This document shows, one piece after another, positions 44,612-48,590 of a stretch of 48,590 nt of DNA (within the stretch, counting starts at the first letter, position 1; every line of letters starts with the position of its first letter). Source of the DNA: Gammaproteobacteria bacterium (GTDB taxonomy: Bacteria; Pseudomonadota; Gammaproteobacteria; GCA-001735895); the NCBI GenBank assembly GCA_024225395.1, contig JAAEMR010000119.1, positions 1-48,590 of the forward strand, in the 5' to 3' direction. The translations under genes and the position numbers were made by a program. Below the pieces are notes generated by a model, which was given only the letters and a program-made list of their open reading frames with translations, searched no databases and was not told the origin of the DNA.

Positions 44612-46957
44612 ATGGCAGATAGTGCAAATAAATTAAGCGATTATGACATTACCAATTCCTATGATTTGTGTATCAGGGCATTTCGCACTACGCGCAAGCT
44701 GTTAAAACTGAATATCAAATTACATGACGAATCGCATCAACCTTGCAGTAAAACTGTCGAACAGGGCGATATATTTCTATTCAATCACTTTGCGCGCTTC
44801 GAAACGTTTATTCCACAATACCTGATTTATACCGAAACAGGCAGTTATTGCCGGTCGATAGCGTCAGCCGAATTTTTTAACGATGAACGCTTCGCTCCTT
44901 TTCTGAGGTCAATAGGTGTAGTACCCAATACCATGCCCGACCTGTTCCCTTTTATTGCCAGAGAGATTTTACACGGTCGAAAACTGGTCATTTTTCCTGA
45001 AGGCGGCATGGTCAAAGACAAGCGTGTGGTAGACAATAAGGGTAAATACGGAATTTATTCTCGTACGGCGATGGAGGTTCGTAAACATCATCGTGGTGCA
45101 GCAGTCATTGCATTGGCGGTAGATGCCTTTAAAACGGCATTGCTACGTGATTTTTCAAAGGGTCATTATCATCAGATAGAACGCTGGGCAGAGCAGCTGG
45201 ATTTTGAAGACACTGAAAGCCTGATGATAAAGGCACTAAAACCAACGACCATTGTGCCGAGTCATATCACTTTTTACCCGATCAGGGTCAATGATAATAT
45301 TCTGCACCAGGCCGCCAAACTCTTTAACAGGGGAATCAATAAACGTTTTGCTGAAGAATTGATCATAGAAGGAAATCTACTGTTTAAACACACCGATATG
45401 GATATACACTTCTCTAAACCATTAATCATGGGTAAATACTGGAAGTGGTGGGAGAAAATGTTGCTGCCCAATGTCGTTCACCGGTTTCAATCCATACAAG
45501 AACTGTTTAACCTGACCCCTGCATCAGGACACTGGGGTGGACGTATCCACTCATTGGGCATGCAGGCAAAATCAAACCTGGTACGAGACGACTATATGCG
45601 AGCAATGTACAAAAGCGTGACTATAAACCTGAGCCATATCGCTTCTTATATTATTTTGAAACTATACCGACAGGACATTAAACACATAGGCTGTAAAGAG
45701 TTTCACAAAACACTCTATCTATGCATTAAGGCGATACAAAAAAGTAATGCTTTTTTACATCGAAGTCTGAAAAATCCTCAGGAATATGGACCAGTCATTG
45801 AAGGCGGCAGCAGTAGATTGCAGCAATTTTTAGACACCGTTCAAAAAATGGAATTGATCAGCATCATCAATCAACCCGGTGAAGCGGCGTCATACCATTT
45901 TCACCAGAAATTAATCGATGATTTTCACTTTGATGAAGTTCGTACTGAGAATCTCGTCAGCGTGTATGCCAATGAACTGGCTCCGCTAAAATCGGATACA
46001 AAATTATTAAATACGACAATTAGCCGTATTCAAACTGTCGATGCCCGACAAATTGCTGAATACCGTTATGACGATCAACTACTGGCTTATGAGTGGGATA
46101 AAAAGCAATATGACAAACCCCGGTACGATGAGATCAACAAATTACAAATCTTTACCCAGGATGGTAACTGGTTCCGCTTTTTATCCGCAAAAGAAGATGC
46201 CCCGGCAGTGCTGTTAATTCATGGCTTTATGTCGACACCCGCAGAAATGTTAAGCCTGGGTGAAAAATTTAAAGAGCTGGAATTTAATGTCATCGGCGTT
46301 CGCCTGAAAGGACATGGTACTTCACCCTGGGATTTACGCGACCGCGACTGGAAAGACTGGTCTGCCTCGGTTAAACGAGGATTTGACATTTTATCGGCCT
46401 ATAGCAGTCACATTCATGTTATCGGCTTTTCTACGGGCGGGTTACTGGCATTACATCAAGCCATTGAATACCCCGATGAGAAGCTGGCATCGGTCATCTC
46501 GGTGACTGCACCGGTTGAATTCATCAGTAAACAGATGAAATTCGTCCCGCTATTACATCAGGCCAATAAATTAGTACGCTGGGTCAGCTCAGAGGGGCTG
46601 ATACCCTTTAGACCCAATGATACAGAGCACCCGGATATCAATTATTCACATATTCCCATTCGTGCTTTATACCAGTTACAGAAACTGATCAAACAATTCT
46701 TTGAAAACCCGGCACCCATTTCGTGCCCGGTCACACTCTTTCAAGCTGACCAGGATCCGGTAGTCATACCCAAAAGCGTCGACCAGTTATACCAACACAT
46801 TGATTCAACGGATAAACATATACAGATAATAGAATCACAAAGACATGGCATTTTGTATGAAGATATTGATAATACTCAACAGAAAATTATTGATGCAATA
46901 CTAAAGTTGGAAAACCCAATACAGATAAATCAACAGACTCATGCCAAAAATACTTAA
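44612..46957 (+). CDS. Acyltransferase-alpha/beta hydrolase fusion
   Basis: A 781-residue two-domain enzyme. The N-terminal part has the glycerol-phosphate acyltransferase (PlsC) signature: H59 in NHFARFET (HxxxxE rather than HxxxxD) and FPEG at 128-131. A middle region of about 200 residues is helical. The C-terminal part (about 535-775) is an alpha/beta hydrolase of the carboxylesterase/monoacylglycerol lipase type: oxyanion HGFMST, nucleophile S607 in GFSTGG, D715 in ADQDPVV and H745 in QRHGIL. AAGGA lies 10 bases upstream of the ATG. It may remodel membrane or storage lipids by deacylation and reacylation; the substrate is unknown. Confidence 0.88.
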   Translation: MADSANKLSDYDITNSYDLCIRAFRTTRKLLKLNIKLHDESHQPCSKTVEQGDIFLFNHFARFETFIPQYLIYTETGSYCRSIASAEFFNDERFAPFLRSIGVVPNTMPDLFPFIAREILHGRKLVIFPEGGMVKDKRVVDNKGKYGIYSRTAMEVRKHHRGAAVIALAVDAFKTALLRDFSKGHYHQIERWAEQLDFEDTESLMIKALKPTTIVPSHITFYPIRVNDNILHQAAKLFNRGINKRFAEELIIEGNLLFKHTDMDIHFSKPLIMGKYWKWWEKMLLPNVVHRFQSIQELFNLTPASGHWGGRIHSLGMQAKSNLVRDDYMRAMYKSVTINLSHIASYIILKLYRQDIKHIGCKEFHKTLYLCIKAIQKSNAFLHRSLKNPQEYGPVIEGGSSRLQQFLDTVQKMELISIINQPGEAASYHFHQKLIDDFHFDEVRTENLVSVYANELAPLKSDTKLLNTTISRIQTVDARQIAEYRYDDQLLAYEWDKKQYDKPRYDEINKLQIFTQDGNWFRFLSAKEDAPAVLLIHGFMSTPAEMLSLGEKFKELEFNVIGVRLKGHGTSPWDLRDRDWKDWSASVKRGFDILSAYSSHIHVIGFSTGGLLALHQAIEYPDEKLASVISVTAPVEFISKQMKFVPLLHQANKLVRWVSSEGLIPFRPNDTEHPDINYSHIPIRALYQLQKLIKQFFENPAPISCPVTLFQADQDPVVIPKSVDQLYQHIDSTDKHIQIIESQRHGILYEDIDNTQQKIIDAILKLENPIQINQQTHAKNT

Positions 46958-47153
46958 AGAACCCAAAGTGTTAACTGACTTCAACAATGATGCCGTTTGC
47001 ATACTGCCCATTGGTTTTGATTTAACCGATGATAAATGGAATAAAATCTGGGCATTGCACGAAAAGCTGAATCGATTTATGGGGCATGAAGAATTGCTGG
47101 AACTGTTTCCAAATGATGAGTCGTTGAAGCCTAAGAAAATAAAGCCTAAATAA
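46941..47153 (+). CDS. Small acidic-basic protein overlapping the fusion gene
   Basis: A 70-residue ORF that starts within the last codons of the acyltransferase-esterase (17-bp overlap). It contains VCILPIGFDLTDDKWNKIWALHEKLNRFMGHEELLELFPND and ends in a KPKKIKPK tail. No ribosome site is seen, which fits translational coupling. I know no family; composition looks like real coding sequence. Confidence 0.55.
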   Translation: MPKILKEPKVLTDFNNDAVCILPIGFDLTDDKWNKIWALHEKLNRFMGHEELLELFPNDESLKPKKIKPK

Positions 47154-47253
47154 AAACTGGACTTTAGCGGTGCTAATTGCAATATATCAGTTCTGCTTTT
47201 AACAATACTGACGGGGCTCAATAGCGCCCTGTAAATCTTCTGGAATTAGTATT

Positions 47254-47372
47254 GTGTAAACTATTTACATATTAGGTTAAAAATAGTGTCAGGTTGTTTT
47301 ACAACTGGAAGGAAAAAAGTGTCGAAATTTTTTACAACTACACCGTTACAGAGTTTAGAATTATTTACAAGC
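47254..47372 (+). promoter_or_regulatory. Phased upstream repeats (activator sites) of the PEP-CTERM gene
   Basis: Two near-identical 21-bp repeats, 47286-47306 and 47319-47339, share GTGTC at the left and TTTTACAACT at the right. Weaker copies flank them. The TTTACA cores start at 47264, 47298, 47331 and 47364, a 33-34-bp period, so they lie on nearly one face of the helix. They are well placed for a sigma-54 activator, such as the PrsR regulator of PEP-CTERM systems. Confidence 0.7.
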
Positions 47373-47399
47373 CCAGCTATATCCATGCATATTCAATAT

Positions 47400-47415
47400 T
47401 GGCACAAATGTTGCT
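47400..47415 (+). promoter_or_regulatory. Sigma-54 (-24/-12) promoter
   Basis: TGGCAC (47400-47405), 5 bp, TTGCT (47411-47415): an excellent match to TGGCAC-N5-TTGCW. The predicted start is near 47425, 26 bp before the PEP-CTERM gene's ATG at 47451. A GGGGA ribosome site lies at 47440-47444. Confidence 0.85.
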
Positions 47416-47450
47416 TTTAAAACTATAGATTATTTATTCGGGGATAGAAA

Positions 47451-48455
47451 ATGAAAAAAACATTCTTTAGAAGGTCACTACTGATCACAAGCATTGGATT
47501 TGTTTTTAGCGCGTCGGCTCTGGCTGGTGGTCATGATCCAGGTGATATAGATGATATTGACGGACCTAGTAGCGTTGATAATTCAATTGTGATTGACGGT
47601 AAGCTAGATGATCTATCACAATGGGATCATACCTTCAGTGTAAACTTTCAATTTGATAAGGGTGAAACGGGTACCGGTTTTCTGGCTTTAGGTACTCAGG
47701 ATGGAACTGGCAATCAAGTTCTTTATTATACGGTACCAAAACAATTTGTTGATATATCATACGGTGATACTTCCGTAGGCTGGGGTAGTGATTCTGAAAC
47801 AGGTAAAAATCATAAATTAAAAGATTTAATCGGTAGTGATAAACTGGAATTTACAGTTAATAAAGACACAGGTGGTACTCAAAAAGTAAAATTTGAGTTT
47901 AAAGGTAATGTTGCAACTGGTAGCAGTATCATCGAAACAGCAGCAACATCATTAATGTATAACAAGGCCTATGCTGATCTGGCGACTACATACAAAGACA
48001 ATTCACCCACATTAGACAGTGGTAAGTATAAAGATAGTGATTTCCCCTCCCCCGGTATAGCTGATTCTAATAGCAATTATGTATCCACTGACTTAAATGG
48101 TGGAAATTCAGAATGGATTTTTGATGTAGCCTATGAAATAGAATTCGAGAGTGGTATCTTTGATGCTACTGACTGGGCTAATGGTAACCTTGATAATCTA
48201 TTTGTAAATAAGGATTTTGATCAACATGGTACCCACACAGATTTAAACTTTATTTTTGGAGGACATGCATCACCTTCCAAATTAATCATTACATCAGCCG
48301 AATATACTCCTTGTGATCCTAATACCTCCGGTCAAGATCCGAATTGTGGGCCGGGTAATCCGGGCGGCCCGGGCAACCCCGTTCCAGTTCCTGGAACAAT
48401 CTGGTTAATGCTTGCGGGTTTAATCGGGTTTTATAAAACTCGCATCAAATCATAA
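47451..48455 (+). CDS. PEP-CTERM (VPxPG variant) exported protein
   Basis: A 334-residue protein with a signal peptide (KKTFFRRSLLITSIGFVFSASALA) and a C-terminal exosortase-type sorting signal: VPVPG, then the hydrophobic stretch TIWLMLAGLIGFY and a basic end KTRIKS. The mature domain is Asp/Gly/Ser/Thr-rich and beta-like. A short GPGNPGGPGNP linker with two cysteines (CDPNTSGQDPNC) comes before the signal. Exosortase (EpsH) cleaves such proteins for surface release along with exopolysaccharide; exosortase must be encoded elsewhere. Sigma-54 control is described above. The function of this substrate is unknown. Confidence 0.88.
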   Translation: MKKTFFRRSLLITSIGFVFSASALAGGHDPGDIDDIDGPSSVDNSIVIDGKLDDLSQWDHTFSVNFQFDKGETGTGFLALGTQDGTGNQVLYYTVPKQFVDISYGDTSVGWGSDSETGKNHKLKDLIGSDKLEFTVNKDTGGTQKVKFEFKGNVATGSSIIETAATSLMYNKAYADLATTYKDNSPTLDSGKYKDSDFPSPGIADSNSNYVSTDLNGGNSEWIFDVAYEIEFESGIFDATDWANGNLDNLFVNKDFDQHGTHTDLNFIFGGHASPSKLIITSAEYTPCDPNTSGQDPNCGPGNPGGPGNPVPVPGTIWLMLAGLIGFYKTRIKS

Positions 48456-48485
48456 TTGGTATAATCAAAATATATTGCTGGACAA

Positions 48486-48509
48486 AACGCCCCTTCTGGG
48501 GCGTTTTTT
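48486..48509 (+). terminator. Intrinsic terminator of the PEP-CTERM gene
   Basis: AACGCCCC, TTCT loop, GGGGCGTT, followed by further Ts. A strong rho-independent terminator 30 bp after the stop. Confidence 0.92.
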
Positions 48510-48524
48510 ATGGAAGACTTTTTC

Positions 48525-48550
48525 CCGTCTTTTAAAAGACGGTTTTCTTT
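48525..48550 (+). terminator. Second hairpin, possible tandem terminator
   Basis: CCGTCTTTTAAAAGACGG is a perfect 18-bp palindrome (48525-48542) followed by TTTTCTTT. It may back up the first terminator or serve a convergent gene beyond the window. Confidence 0.6.
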
Positions 48551-48590
48551 GTTCAGTATGTTTAGTCACCATTCTCTGAACAGCCTGGTA

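Overview
The window is a compact, AT-leaning stretch of gammaproteobacterial chromosome. The evidence is the gene order: ndk-rlmN-pilW-rodZ-hisS-yfgM-bamB-der, the comEC-exbB-exbD-msbA-lpxK-ycaR-kdsB lipid A/KDO block next to lolCD and a DUF2062 gene, and mfd-csiV. A PEP-CTERM protein with a sigma-54 promoter, a c-di-GMP riboswitch, a hemerythrin behind an FNR-type promoter and a periplasmic rhodanese suggest a free-living, probably aquatic or sediment bacterium that meets changing oxygen and makes exopolysaccharide or biofilm. The species cannot be named from this. No rRNA, tRNA, CRISPR array, prophage or intact insertion sequence was seen.

Layout. 1-226: tail of an unknown ORF, then a gene-poor 570 bp. 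793-4419 (+): PiT-type phosphate permease, CBS-pair protein and SLC13/ArsB-NhaD-type permease in one operon. 4870-5235 (+): YraN. 5364-13249 (-): ndk, rlmN, pilW, rodZ, hisS, yfgM, bamB, der, a housekeeping and envelope operon lacking the ispG that often lies in it. 13563-17688: threonine synthase (+) converging on homoserine dehydrogenase and an AlaC-type aminotransferase (-). 17795-20534: Mth938-type protein, a GNAT acetyltransferase divergent from an HDAC-family deacetylase, and a hemerythrin. 20531-29767 (-): comEC, exbB, exbD, msbA, lpxK, ycaR/trm112, kdsB, nudF, a TauE/SafE permease and a Sel1 protein, many overlapping by a few bases. 29818-31009 (+): DUF2062 and a polytopic membrane protein. 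31020-31529 (-): small secreted protein behind a GEMM-I riboswitch. 31630-33562 (-): lolC, lolD. 33693-35198 (+): three small exported proteins, the last a rhodanese. 35470-41543 (+): mfd, csiV, an SH3-domain protein and a thioredoxin-fold protein. 41609-44375 (-): a VWA-domain membrane protein and an acidic coiled-coil membrane protein. 44612-47153 (+): an acyltransferase-esterase fusion and a small partner. 47254-48550 (+): PEP-CTERM protein with its sigma-54 promoter, phased upstream repeats and terminator.

Most genes serve envelope building (Bam, Lol, MsbA, LpxK, KdsB, RodZ, PilW, CsiV), translation and nucleotide metabolism, or Asp-family amino acid synthesis. The less ordinary content is regulatory. 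Three promoters can be read directly: a class II FNR-like promoter for hemerythrin, a promoter plus c-di-GMP-I riboswitch for an unknown 109-aa secreted protein, and a sigma-54 promoter with four helically phased TTTACA repeats for the PEP-CTERM protein. Small repeats of the CACGAAG family and a 74-nt palindrome mark mobile or REP-like elements between genes.
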